Of a stretch of DNA of 64,000 bases, positions 16,690 through 25,527 are shown piece by piece. How positions within the stretch are numbered: position 1 is the stretch's first letter; each line of letters opens with the position of its first letter. The notes beneath the pieces were generated by a model. The model was not told where the DNA came from and did no database searches. It was given only the letters and a program-made list of their open reading frames with translations. The translations under genes and the position numbers were made by a program. Source of the DNA: Formosa sp. Hel1_33_131 (GTDB lineage Bacteria > Bacteroidota > Bacteroidia > Flavobacteriales > Flavobacteriaceae); contig CATEFX010000021.1 of NCBI GenBank assembly GCA_949499105.1, positions 62,001 through 126,000 on the forward strand, written 5' to 3'.

Positions 16690-18057
16690 TTAGTCCTTCA
16701 GTTTAATTATTTTTAATCTTTTATGACGCCGCATAAAACTTTGAATGATATGCTGGGCATCTTTATTGTGTTCCATTGGCGTCAGAATCGATTTTAAGAC
16801 TTCAGTGGAGTGGATTTGAAAGTTTAAATTAAAATAGGCATAGCCCTTAAAAACACCATTTTCAATTAAAATAGCACTGCGTTCATCAACAGCCCGACCA
16901 TAATCAATCACAATCATATTTTGATCTTTAAATCTATGGGATTCAAGCAGACTCAGCACCCTTTTATTATATATTTCGGCGGGTTCTTCTGAAATACAGG
17001 CGCCAGCACAAGTTTTGATATCATATCCAAAACAAGAATTGGCCGTTTTATACAGTCCACATAATTTTTGACAGAGTTGGTAATGTTCCACAATTTTATT
17101 CAAAAAGCTTTTACCGCTATCTTGATTCGAAAAGGTCGTGATTGGTTTTTGATTGCCTTTTATTTTTTCAACTTTTAAATTGATATAGCCTTCTTGGTCT
17201 CTAAAACTAAACAATCCATGCGTAAAAATAGTACGCCGAAGTGCGCGATTAAATTTAGGTTTGTTGCGTTTAATTTCTTCACTTTCTTTTAAAAGTGCCA
17301 CCAATTCACTGCCGGTTTCGTCATAAGTGACGGCTGCGACTTCAAGTTGTATTTTTTTTGATTTTGGAGTCTGCCCCGTAAAGTGCTGATTGATTCGACT
17401 TTTAATATTTTTACTTTTTCCAATATACACAATTTCACCATCGGCCTTATGGATGTAATAAACGCCTGTAACCGATGGTAATTTAGAAATAATATCAGTT
17501 AATTTAGGTTCCATCTGATGCTTTGGGTCCATTCGTATCGCCGCTTTTACAATAGTTTTTTCAAGATCTTTGTCTAGTAACATCTTAAAAAGCTTGACCG
17601 TTGCTGTGGCATCTCCGGCAGCTCGATGCCGATCACTTACAGGAATCCCTAAAGATCGCACCAGTTTGCCCAAACTGTAGGAAGGAAGGTCTGGAATTAA
17701 TTGTTTAGAAAGTTCAACTGTGCATAAATTTTCACGCTCAAAATCAAATCCGAGACGTCTGAACTCTGTTTTCAAAATTCGATAATCAAATTGAGCGTTA
17801 TGCGCCACTAAAATACTGCCTTCGGTAATTTCAATAATCCGTTTGGCGACTTCATAAAATTTTGGTGCAGACCTTAGCATTTTACTATTAATCCCCGTAA
17901 GGTTAACGACAAAGGGTTGAATTTCCCGTTCCGGATTAACGAGACTGATAAATTGATCTACAATTTTATGACCGTCAAATTTATAGATTGCAATTTCTGT
18001 AATGCCTTCTTCATTAAACTTTCCTCCAGTGGTTTCTATGTCTACTATCGTGTAAAT
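16690..18057 (-). CDS. DEDDh exonuclease fused to GIY-YIG nuclease; apparent ATT start
   Basis: A 455-residue fusion from 18057. The N-terminal DnaQ-like exonuclease has Exo I in YTIVDIETTGG, Exo II in VAHNAQFDY and Exo III in HRAAGDA. The C-terminal UvrC/Cho-like GIY-YIG domain includes GVYYIHKADGEIVYIGKSKNIK and a Cys-rich segment (CQKLCG ... CAGAC). It probably acts in DNA repair, cutting and trimming damaged strands. Relatives begin M-Y-(A/T)-I-(V/L)-D-I-E-T-T-G-G; here the codon in the Met position is ATT (18055-18057), preceded by another ATT, AAC and ATC and then the in-frame TAA of yggS. No ATG, GTG or TTG is available. The first in-frame ATG (17880) would delete Exo I. The frame is continuous with yggS. 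Confidence 0.85.
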   Translation of the reverse strand: MYTIVDIETTGGKFNEEGITEIAIYKFDGHKIVDQFISLVNPEREIQPFVVNLTGINSKMLRSAPKFYEVAKRIIEITEGSILVAHNAQFDYRILKTEFRRLGFDFERENLCTVELSKQLIPDLPSYSLGKLVRSLGIPVSDRHRAAGDATATVKLFKMLLDKDLEKTIVKAAIRMDPKHQMEPKLTDIISKLPSVTGVYYIHKADGEIVYIGKSKNIKSRINQHFTGQTPKSKKIQLEVAAVTYDETGSELVALLKESEEIKRNKPKFNRALRRTIFTHGLFSFRDQEGYINLKVEKIKGNQKPITTFSNQDSGKSFLNKIVEHYQLCQKLCGLYKTANSCFGYDIKTCAGACISEEPAEIYNKRVLSLLESHRFKDQNMIVIDYGRAVDERSAILIENGVFKGYAYFNLNFQIHSTEVLKSILTPMEHNKDAQHIIQSFMRRHKRLKIIKLKD

Positions 18058-18066
18058 AATGTTGAT

Positions 18067-18729
18067 TTATTTGGTGTAATTTCTTGCTCCAAAGATACGA
18101 CTTCCCACACGAATCATAGTACTTCCACATTCAATAGCTAATGGGAAATCGCCACTCATTCCCATGGAGATCTCTAAAAGATCGGGATTGATTTCTTTTA
18201 AGCTTTCAAAAGTATTTTTCAAAGTTGTAAATTCTTCTTTAATTTGCATTGTATTATCCGTAAAACTTGCCATTCCCATCACGCCAACAATCGAAATATT
18301 TTTTAAACTCTTAAAATGATCCGAATCAATTATGGAGTGCGCATCTTCTGAAGTCATTCCAAATTTGGTATCTTCTTTTGCAATTTTAAGTTGTAATAAA
18401 CATGAAATGGTACGGTCGTTTTTTTCGGCTTGTTTGTTGATTTCATTGAGTAACTTTAGGGAGTCAACCCCATGAATCAAATCTACAAATGAAGCCATGT
18501 ATTTGACTTTATTTCGTTGCACATTTCCAATCATATGCCATTGGATATCTTTTGGCATTTGCTGCTGTTTTTCGGCCATTTCTTGGATTTTATTTTCGCC
18601 AAAAATGCGTTGACCAGCAGCATAGGCTTCCATTAAGTCCGCCACGGGTTTTGTTTTAGAAACAGCGACCAAAGTTACTTGATCGGGAAGTTGCGATTGT
18701 AGTTGTGATAAATTGGTGTTTATAGACAT
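18067..18729 (-). CDS. yggS: PLP homeostasis protein YggS family
   Basis: A 220-residue alanine-racemase-fold protein. The PLP-binding lysine is K25 in VAVSKTKP, and other family marks are FGENKIQEM, WHMIGNVQRNK and the C-terminal SMGMSGDF. It buffers pyridoxal phosphate in the cytoplasm and affects amino-acid pools. It lies 2 bp before the DUF1015 gene end and directly upstream of the nuclease gene. Length and motifs are complete. Confidence 0.95.
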   Translation of the reverse strand: MSINTNLSQLQSQLPDQVTLVAVSKTKPVADLMEAYAAGQRIFGENKIQEMAEKQQQMPKDIQWHMIGNVQRNKVKYMASFVDLIHGVDSLKLLNEINKQAEKNDRTISCLLQLKIAKEDTKFGMTSEDAHSIIDSDHFKSLKNISIVGVMGMASFTDNTMQIKEEFTTLKNTFESLKEINPDLLEISMGMSGDFPLAIECGSTMIRVGSRIFGARNYTK

Positions 18730-18731
18730 AA

Positions 18732-19967
18732 TTAAAACTCGTATATAGTGATTCCACTTCTTAGTTTCGGATAGATATAGGTGCTTTTTGGGGGCATCAC
18801 GGCACCTGCATCTGCAATGGCTTTTAATTCTTTTGTTTCAACAGGGAAAAGTCCAAATCCAACCGCATAATCCCCTTGGTCCACAGCGGTCTTAATCTGT
18901 TCTAAACTATCAGATCCATGGATATAATCAATGCGTTTATTAGTTCGAACGTTTGTAATTCCTAAAATTGGTTCCAACAGATGTGTTTGTAAAATGTAGG
19001 TATCCAGTTGATGGATCGCAGATTGACTGTTTTCCATTGGTTGACGCAAAGATAAGCAATAAAATTCGCCTCCTAAATACATCGATATTTCATTCTTTTC
19101 AACGCTTTTATAGGCATATTTTCCTTTATTCTCCACTTTAAATAGGGTGCTTATTTTTTTTAAAAATGCATCAATACTTAAGCCGTTTAAGTCTTTAATC
19201 ACCCTGTTGTAATCCTGTATCTTTAGTTGACTTTCAGGGATCAAATAGGTCAAAAAATGATTATGAGATGTGTTTGTTGGAGTCTTTTGTTCGGAGTTCA
19301 GCTCTTTTGCTAAAAGTGCGGAGGATGCAGAGCGATGATGCCCATCAGCAATATAAAGACTAGCAATGTTTCCAAATGCTTTTTGAATAAAACTCACCTC
19401 TTTTTGGGTTTCAATTCGCCAAAGCTTGTGAGTTTCATTTTCGGAGTTCCAAAAATTTATTTCTACGGCGTTTAATTTCGCCTTCTGAATTCCATACTCA
19501 ACAGTCTCATCATCTGGATACGTAAGGAGTACTGGTGCCGCGTTGAAGCGCACTGTTTTGAGATATGTTTTAAATTTATTTTCACGTTTCGAAATAGTTG
19601 CCTCATGTTTTTTAATCACATTCGTTTCATAATCGTCTACATGAGCCGTGGCTAAAATACCACAAAATCGGAGTCCGTTTTCTTGTAGAGTTTCATAAAT
19701 ATAGAAAGCAGGAGTCGTGTCTTTAATAAGAACTTTAGTGGCTTTGAAATTTTCATATTTCTGTTTGACCAGTTCATAACGCTTTGCGATATCGAGAGCA
19801 AAATTGGTATTCTTTTTTAAATTAATAATACTTAAAAATGAGCTCGGATTATTTTTTAAATTAGCTACTAATTCTATTTGAGAATACGTTTTATACGATT
19901 TTGAACAAAAATTTTGAAGGTTCGTTTTTGAAGGACGAACCGCTCTAAAGGGGTTAATTTTCGCCAT
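18732..19967 (-). CDS. DUF1015 family protein
   Basis: A 411-residue cytoplasmic protein of DUF1015, recognised from the start MAKINPFRAVRP and the strongly conserved YIADGHHRSASS motif in the middle. The biochemical function is unknown to me; in other bacteria the family often neighbours serine metabolism genes. An in-frame ATG at 20048 would add 27 residues overlapping the dehydrogenase gene and is unlikely to be the start. It lies between the 3-hydroxyacyl-CoA dehydrogenase gene (28-bp gap) and yggS (2-bp gap) in a minus-strand operon. Confidence 0.9.
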   Translation of the reverse strand: MAKINPFRAVRPSKTNLQNFCSKSYKTYSQIELVANLKNNPSSFLSIINLKKNTNFALDIAKRYELVKQKYENFKATKVLIKDTTPAFYIYETLQENGLRFCGILATAHVDDYETNVIKKHEATISKRENKFKTYLKTVRFNAAPVLLTYPDDETVEYGIQKAKLNAVEINFWNSENETHKLWRIETQKEVSFIQKAFGNIASLYIADGHHRSASSALLAKELNSEQKTPTNTSHNHFLTYLIPESQLKIQDYNRVIKDLNGLSIDAFLKKISTLFKVENKGKYAYKSVEKNEISMYLGGEFYCLSLRQPMENSQSAIHQLDTYILQTHLLEPILGITNVRTNKRIDYIHGSDSLEQIKTAVDQGDYAVGFGLFPVETKELKAIADAGAVMPPKSTYIYPKLRSGITIYEF

Positions 19968-19995
19968 TTTTACAGTTGGAGTTTTAGGGTGTATT

Positions 19996-20883
19996 TTAAG
20001 AAAATTGGGGAGCGACGACGATCGCTTTACGATCGGTTGAATAATCATAAAACCCTTCCCCCGTTTTTACACCATATTTTCCGGCGCGAACCATATTCAC
20101 CAACAGAGGGTTTGGTGCATATTTAGGGTTTTTAAATCCGTCATACATCACTTTTAAGATCGATAAACAAACGTCTAGTCCAATAAAATCGGCTAGTTCT
20201 AGTGGGCCCATTGGGTGAGCCATTCCAAGTTTCATAACCGTATCAATTTCTTTGACACCTGCGACTCCTGAGTAAAGCGTTTCGATGGCTTCATTGATCA
20301 TTGGAATCAAAATTCGATTGGCTACAAATCCAGGGTAATCATTTACAATCACGGGCGTTTTACCAATTTCTTCAGTTAGTGAAACGATAAAATTCATGAC
20401 TTCTTTTGATGTATTGTAGCCTGCAATGATCTCCACTAATTTCATAATGGGCACTGGATTCATAAAGTGCATCCCAATCACGCGTTCCGGTCTTGAAGTA
20501 ACCGCAGCAATTTGCGTGATAGAAATTGAGGAGGTGTTGGTTGCTAAAATGGTGTCTTCTGGGCATGCTTCATCTAATTGTCTGAAAATTTGAAGTTTTA
20601 AATCTACATTTTCAGTTGCTGCTTCAACGACTAAGCTGGCATATTCAACCCCTTCAGTGATATCGGTAAAGGTTGAAATGTTAGCGAGTGTTTTAACTTT
20701 GTCAGATGCCTCTATTTTTTCTTTAGCGACCAAACGATCCAAATTTTTTGAAATTGTTTCAAGTGCCGATGAAAGCGCCGTTTGATTGACATCGATTAGC
20801 TGTACTTTATAACCTACTTGCGCAAACGTGTGTGCGATCCCATTTCCCATGGCTCCCGCTCCAATAACTGCAATATTTTTCAT
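19996..20883 (-). CDS. 3-hydroxybutyryl/3-hydroxyacyl-CoA dehydrogenase
   Basis: A 295-residue NAD(P)-dependent dehydrogenase converting 3-hydroxyacyl-CoA to 3-oxoacyl-CoA. The Rossmann motif AVIGAGAMGNGIAHTFA is at the N-terminus, the catalytic His lies in GMHFMNPVPIMKLVEI, and the C-terminal dimer domain includes HPMGPLELADFIGLD. The length equals that of the Hbd/PaaH group. It may work with the thiolase encoded at 46788 in fatty-acid or butanoate turnover (inference). It lies 10 bp after the Gfo/Idh gene. Confidence 0.93.
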   Translation of the reverse strand: MKNIAVIGAGAMGNGIAHTFAQVGYKVQLIDVNQTALSSALETISKNLDRLVAKEKIEASDKVKTLANISTFTDITEGVEYASLVVEAATENVDLKLQIFRQLDEACPEDTILATNTSSISITQIAAVTSRPERVIGMHFMNPVPIMKLVEIIAGYNTSKEVMNFIVSLTEEIGKTPVIVNDYPGFVANRILIPMINEAIETLYSGVAGVKEIDTVMKLGMAHPMGPLELADFIGLDVCLSILKVMYDGFKNPKYAPNPLLVNMVRAGKYGVKTGEGFYDYSTDRKAIVVAPQFS

Positions 20884-20893
20884 GCCTATTTAT

Positions 20894-21856
20894 TTAAAAA
20901 CAATCTATAATTTGATAAGCGACTCTCAAAGCATCAGTCCCGTCTCTTAGTGTGACGACCGGTTTTGTGTTGTTGTTAATTGCATTTGCAAAGCTTTCGA
21001 GCTCTTCTAAGATCGCATTATTTGGTGAAATTTCTGGATTTTCAAAATAGATTTGTTTTTTGAGTCCTTCTGCATTTTGTAGAACCATATCAAAATCCCC
21101 TGGGATTTCTGGGGCATTTTTCATTTTCACAACTTCTACTTGTTTTTCTAAAAAGTCAACACTGATATATGCATCTTTTTGGAAAAAACGACTTTTTCGC
21201 ATGTTCTTCATTGAAATGCGACTTGCGGTAAGGTTCGCAACACACCCATTTTCAAACTCAATACGTGCATTGGCAATATCAGGTGTTTCGCTAATGACAG
21301 AGACGCCACTTGCGGTGATGTTTTTGACGGGAGATTTCACGACACTCAATATAATATCAATATCATGAATCATCAAATCCAAGACCACTGGGACATCAGT
21401 TCCACGAGGATTAAATTCGGCCAAACGATGAGTTTCAATAAACATCGGTGATTGTATGTCATCTTTTACGGCAATAAATGCAGGATTGAAACGTTCCACA
21501 TGCCCAACTTGACCTCTTAGGTTGTTTTCTGATACTAAAAGACGAATATGTTCGGCTTCTTCGACGGTATTTGTTACAGGTTTTTCAATAAATACATGTT
21601 TTCCTTTAGTAATGGCTTTGATCGCACATGTATAATGTGAAAGTGTAGGCGTCACGATGTCGACAACATCGACAGCATCAATTAGCGATTCTAGTGAACT
21701 GAAATAGGGATACCCATACTCGTGTTCAACCTTTTTGCCATTAGATTCATCAGGATCATAAAAACCTGTAAGCTCATATTTTTCAGATTGCTGGAGTAAT
21801 TTAAGATGAATTTTACCGAGATGACCTGCACCCAATACGCCTGCTTTTAACTTCAT
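20894..21856 (-). CDS. Gfo/Idh/MocA family oxidoreductase
   Basis: A 320-residue NAD(P)-binding oxidoreductase. The N-terminal Rossmann motif is GVLGAGHLGKIH, with the EKPVT motif near residue 95 and the conserved His/Asp area VVLDLMIHDIDI near 180. Its substrate is unknown, as members of this superfamily act on sugars, inositols or biliverdin. An in-frame ATG further upstream (21934) would add 26 unconserved residues; MKLKAGVLGAG at 21856 fits the family. It is the first gene of the minus-strand operon down to miaA. Confidence 0.9.
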   Translation of the reverse strand: MKLKAGVLGAGHLGKIHLKLLQQSEKYELTGFYDPDESNGKKVEHEYGYPYFSSLESLIDAVDVVDIVTPTLSHYTCAIKAITKGKHVFIEKPVTNTVEEAEHIRLLVSENNLRGQVGHVERFNPAFIAVKDDIQSPMFIETHRLAEFNPRGTDVPVVLDLMIHDIDIILSVVKSPVKNITASGVSVISETPDIANARIEFENGCVANLTASRISMKNMRKSRFFQKDAYISVDFLEKQVEVVKMKNAPEIPGDFDMVLQNAEGLKKQIYFENPEISPNNAILEELESFANAINNNTKPVVTLRDGTDALRVAYQIIDCF

Positions 21857-22155
21857 TTTGTTGATTTTATGTAAAACTATGATTTTTTTATAGTTTTTTT
21901 TAGAATTGACGCTTAAATATATCAAAAAAAACACGTTTTAAAACGGATTACTTAAATGTTTAATTATCTATTTCATCTGTTTTTATTGTTTTTAATAGCT
22001 TTTATTATCTACGTTTTTGTCTCATAAATCATCGGTTATACTTTTTTTACTTCCGTTTATTACGTGTATCTGCCGTTGATTACAATTAACTTTTTAATTG
22101 TAATATATAGCTATACATTTAGGTAGAAGTCGTGCGAATAATTATTTATCATTAA
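21857..22155. other. Divergent intergenic region with an 11-bp inverted repeat
   Basis: About 300 bp without a gene, separating divergent transcription units. It contains a perfect inverted repeat with arms ATTACAATTAA (22079-22089) and complement (22094-22104) around a 4-bp loop, about 50 bp before the next start. No exact TAnnTTTG element is seen for the plus-strand gene; a near match TACATTTA lies just downstream of the repeat. No small gene or RNA is recognised. Confidence 0.5.
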
Positions 22156-22710
22156 ATGTATAAGCTCCAATTGATCCTTACGATTTATTTTCTTTTTGTA
22201 GTCACGAATGTGTTTACTCAGCCAGCGAGAAATCAGATGCCAACAGTGCTAAAGTCTGTATTAACACAGGCAGGATCAAGGGCTGTTTCGTATGAGTATG
22301 CCAATGCCGATGGCGTTGTAAAAACGACTAAAATCCAACAGAGTATTGGTCAAAATGGGGCCGTAGGATTGTCTAATATTTCTAACCATTCAGTTCAACA
22401 AGGATTTTTAAATCGTGTTAAGTTATTGAATGTTGACAATACAACCGTTGAATTTGTTGAAACCATGGATTTGATCATCTATCCCAATCCATTTAAAGAT
22501 TTTATAAAAATTAAATTTTCAAAACCCACGATGTATCCGATTCAAATTGATGTTTTTGATGTGCGAGGGCGTTTGGTATTGAACCGGGCGTTTCAACCTT
22601 CTGGTCAAATTACAGTCTCTATGGACCGTCTGGAGGATGCAAGTTATATCATTCGTATTTCAAGTGGCAGTTCTAAGTTTCTTAAAAAGCTAATAAAAGG
22701 CAGGTATTAA
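22156..22710 (+). CDS. Small T9SS-type exported protein
   Basis: A 184-residue protein with a signal peptide (about 1-21, ending FTQP), a short beta-rich middle and a T9SS type A sorting domain in the last 75 residues or so (IIYPNPFKDFIKI, then DVRGRLVLNRAF and an IRISSGSSKFLKKLIK end). There is no catalytic domain. The middle region (SIGQNGAVGLSNISNHSVQQGFLNR) resembles a segment common before sorting domains in short Bacteroidota surface proteins. It starts a five-gene accessory cluster and lies 4 bp before the beta-barrel gene. Confidence 0.85.
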   Translation: MYKLQLILTIYFLFVVTNVFTQPARNQMPTVLKSVLTQAGSRAVSYEYANADGVVKTTKIQQSIGQNGAVGLSNISNHSVQQGFLNRVKLLNVDNTTVEFVETMDLIIYPNPFKDFIKIKFSKPTMYPIQIDVFDVRGRLVLNRAFQPSGQITVSMDRLEDASYIIRISSGSSKFLKKLIKGRY

Positions 22711-22714
22711 CACA

Positions 22715-23368
22715 ATGAAAATAAAGATCATAACATATAGTTTTTGGTTTTTGGTAGGCTTTACTAGCTATGCTCAAACCTTATACGTTGAAACCTCTCT
22801 ATCAAGTGCATATTTTAAGGACTACACCAACGATTTTGGGATGAACACACTCGACAATTCTCATTCAAGCCCCATTGAGCTGGGTATTGGAGGTGGTGTT
22901 ATTTTTGATGTTTCTAAGAATAAGCGCCTTAAATGGGATTTAGGGATCAACTACAATAAATATAAAATCAACACCAGCTTTGTTGTCGGAAACACCTCCA
23001 CATCGACCCATTATAATTTATCCTATGTGTCCTTAAAATCAGGACCCTATTACTCGTTAATCGATAAACCAAGAGTCAAATTGCAATTCCATTCTCATGC
23101 TTCATTTGATTATTTAGTATTTGGCTCAAATCAATATATTAATGAATTTATAGATCTTACCAGCGGTCACCAACTAAGCAAATTACTGATGAATTATCAT
23201 TATGGATTGGCCTTGGAGATTTTCATAACGAGTGAGAATTCGTTTTATATAAGTTACGATTCAAAACACAGTTTTAGAGCAACGATTGAAAATGACGAGT
23301 CGTATCGACTCAACGTAAATTCTGTGATGTTGGGCTTTCGTTTTAAATTTAAAGAGCTCGAAAATTAA
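22715..23368 (+). CDS. Small outer-membrane beta-barrel-like protein
   Basis: A 217-residue protein with a signal peptide (ending SYAQ at about residue 21) and alternating hydrophobic/polar strands typical of an eight-stranded OmpA/OmpX-type barrel (for example KLQFHSHASFDYLVFG and SVMLGFRFKFKELEN at the C-terminus). There is no OmpA peptidoglycan-binding domain. It may anchor or export its neighbours (inference from clustering only). It lies 4 bp after the T9SS gene and 9 bp before the next. Confidence 0.75.
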   Translation: MKIKIITYSFWFLVGFTSYAQTLYVETSLSSAYFKDYTNDFGMNTLDNSHSSPIELGIGGGVIFDVSKNKRLKWDLGINYNKYKINTSFVVGNTSTSTHYNLSYVSLKSGPYYSLIDKPRVKLQFHSHASFDYLVFGSNQYINEFIDLTSGHQLSKLLMNYHYGLALEIFITSENSFYISYDSKHSFRATIENDESYRLNVNSVMLGFRFKFKELEN

Positions 23369-23377
23369 CTAAAACCC

Positions 23378-24550
23378 ATGCAAAAACTACTTAAACATAT
23401 ATTCAGAATAGTGTTTCTCATTTTCATGAGTAAGGGACTTTTGTTTGCCCAAACACCCGGGATTAATTACCAGGCTTTAATCTTAAATTCTGAAGAAATT
23501 CAAATTCCTGGCACAAATGTAGAAGAAAATCAAGTGCTATTGACTTTAGAAGATGTTTCTTTTCGATTCAGTATTTTAAATGCCTCTTTTGAAGAGTATT
23601 ATATTGAAACACAAAGCACCATCACGGATGAAAATGGGATGGTTTCATTAATTGTTGGAGAAGGCACGCCTTTGTTGTCAAGCTTTGACTCGATTGCTTG
23701 GGACGGTACTTTGAAATACTTGAACATCGAGATTGACATTCACAGACAAAATCAGGGGTTTGTGTTTTTAGACATTCAAAAAATACTGTATTTGCCACAA
23801 AGCGGTATGGGTACGACTATGGATATTGTCGAATTCATTGAGGATATACCAATGAATGATAATGTGACTGGTGATTTAATGTGGGTAAAAGATGTGGATC
23901 AAAAAGGGAATCCGTCGCTGATGGTTTGGGATGGCGAAAAGTGGAGTTTTGCCAATACGGATTATGACCCCGAAAACGAATTAGGATTGGTCGTCGCTTC
24001 AAATTCGAATGATCGTGATCTTCAATATCCAAGTCCAACGACAGGCGATCAAGTTTGGAATCAGACTTGTGAGTGTATTCAGATTTATGAAGGGAGTGAA
24101 TGGGTTAATATTAATGGGTCCTTAGAGGATATAAAGGCCAGCAATGGAATTAATATAGACGAGAATACAGAGATCAAACTAGGCGGTGTTTTGACGGCCC
24201 CCACCGAAATAAATACGGATGCTACCAATACACTTGCCCTTACAGGCTTAGAAGAAATTACACCAACAGTAGATGATGATGTAATGATGGTTAACTCCAA
24301 TACAGGGGTGATCACACGAACAACTTTAGGGGATCTTTTTCAAGAAGAAGTGACACTTACAATCGCTGCAATAGACGGGCAAAGTCAGTTTGCAACGCCC
24401 TTGCCAATCGAAACCCCCAATAAAGTAAATGTGTATCGTAATGGGGTGCGAATCGGATTTTCGGTAGTGAGTATTAACACTGTAAAGCTAGAGCTAGAAG
24501 CCGTATGTTATCAGGGCGATGAAATACGAATTGTACAGTACTCTAACTAA
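23378..24550 (+). CDS. Exported surface protein with tail-fibre-like modules, 390 aa
   Basis: The signal peptide ends LLFAQ. The N-terminal domain (about 28-140) begins GINYQALILNSEE and includes TQSTITDENGMVSLIVGEGTP, a module found at the start of many Bacteroidota surface proteins that carry fibre-like repeats. The middle has two label-like beta segments (LMWVKDVDQKGNPSLMVWDG and GDQVWNQTCECIQIYEGSEW) similar to phage tail-fibre modules. The last 65 residues (VNVYRNGVRIG ... GDEIRIVQYSN) resemble the end of the next protein. Function unknown; probably part of an extracellular fibre or adhesin. Confidence 0.75.
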   Translation: MQKLLKHIFRIVFLIFMSKGLLFAQTPGINYQALILNSEEIQIPGTNVEENQVLLTLEDVSFRFSILNASFEEYYIETQSTITDENGMVSLIVGEGTPLLSSFDSIAWDGTLKYLNIEIDIHRQNQGFVFLDIQKILYLPQSGMGTTMDIVEFIEDIPMNDNVTGDLMWVKDVDQKGNPSLMVWDGEKWSFANTDYDPENELGLVVASNSNDRDLQYPSPTTGDQVWNQTCECIQIYEGSEWVNINGSLEDIKASNGINIDENTEIKLGGVLTAPTEINTDATNTLALTGLEEITPTVDDDVMMVNSNTGVITRTTLGDLFQEEVTLTIAAIDGQSQFATPLPIETPNKVNVYRNGVRIGFSVVSINTVKLELEAVCYQGDEIRIVQYSN

Positions 24551-24608
24551 ATTCATCAATTATAAATAACAATAACTATAAATAATAATAACACCAAATC
24601 TAAACACT

Positions 24609-25388
24609 ATGAAAAACAACTATGTAAAAATGGGTCTATTAGCCCTCACAATGATTGCTGCGACGGCTACCGTTCAAGCACAAGACACCAATGCAACGAT
24701 TGGAAAACAAACGGAAGCCACCTTGGGTGATGTCACTACGGGTGCTGATGCAACTCCAGCAGCGAATGTATTTACGGCTCCAACTGCAGGCGCAGTCACT
24801 CAAGGCGGTGCCATTCGCGTTATTGATAACAAGGGTACCAAAAAATTCTTGCAAGTTCAAAATGGGATCACCCAAGTAACAGATACGGCACCAGATGGGG
24901 GAATAATCACCACATGGCAATTGGGCGGTGATTTAGTAGATGATACTGAGATCGACTTTAATGGTTCTGCGTTTTCTTTTGAAAATGTAATTCAAGTGAA
25001 TCCAGCTACAGAAAATCCTGCGACAACTACAAAGGCAGACTCTGATGGTTCAACTACTGGATGGACCCTTTTAGTACGTGATGAAGCCACTGGAGATATC
25101 AAAAAAATGTTAGCATCGGATCTCATTGTAAGTGGGCAAACGGTTTTTACAGCCACTCAAGGCACTTTAACGTATGATGTTGCTTCTGGAACGCCAGCAA
25201 TGGCAGGTGCCAAAATTCCGTTACCTGAATACCAAAAAGTGTGGGTTTATCGCAACGGTGCAAAACTGTTGGCTGGTTTAGATTACACAATTTCAGGGAG
25301 CGTCGTCACCTTAGATGAGTCTCCAGGCACTGGTGATTCATGGACCTTGTTTACAGGCGATATTTTAGAAGTTCAGTATTTTAAGTAA
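24609..25388 (+). CDS. Exported surface protein with tail-fibre-like C-terminus, 259 aa
   Basis: The signal peptide ends TVQAQ at about residue 25. The mature part is rich in Thr, Ala, Gly and Asp. It contains RVIDNKGTKKF, echoed in the 1364-residue neighbour as VRVIDNKGTIS. The C-terminal domain (about 185-259) has VWVYRNGAKLLAGLDYTISG and GDILEVQYFK, the pattern of beta modules seen in phage tail and fibre proteins and paralogous to the end of the preceding protein. Function not recognised. It is followed by a very long inverted repeat. Confidence 0.75.
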   Translation: MKNNYVKMGLLALTMIAATATVQAQDTNATIGKQTEATLGDVTTGADATPAANVFTAPTAGAVTQGGAIRVIDNKGTKKFLQVQNGITQVTDTAPDGGIITTWQLGGDLVDDTEIDFNGSAFSFENVIQVNPATENPATTTKADSDGSTTGWTLLVRDEATGDIKKMLASDLIVSGQTVFTATQGTLTYDVASGTPAMAGAKIPLPEYQKVWVYRNGAKLLAGLDYTISGSVVTLDESPGTGDSWTLFTGDILEVQYFK

Positions 25389-25396
25389 TTAAAAAT

Positions 25397-25451
25397 AAAC
25401 CTATAAACACTTAACTGCCTTTAAAATGAGCAGTTAAGTGTTTATAGGTTT
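25397..25451. repeat. 22-bp perfect inverted repeat (long hairpin)
   Basis: Arms at 25397-25418 and 25430-25451 are exactly complementary over 22 bp with an 11-nt loop. It starts 9 bp after the 259-residue gene stop. No T tract follows on either side, so it is either a strong but atypical terminator/attenuator or an mRNA-stabilising hairpin. Confidence 0.85.
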
Positions 25452-25527
25452 CATTCCAATCTAGCAATAAGTGATAATAAATTCTAAAAAATAAAACCAA
25501 ATCCAATTTAACTCTAATATCCGATCA

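Noticed and set aside
25397..25451. Invertible promoter (phase-variation switch)
   Set aside because: Only 11 bp separate the arms, too short to hold a promoter; no recombinase gene is nearby.
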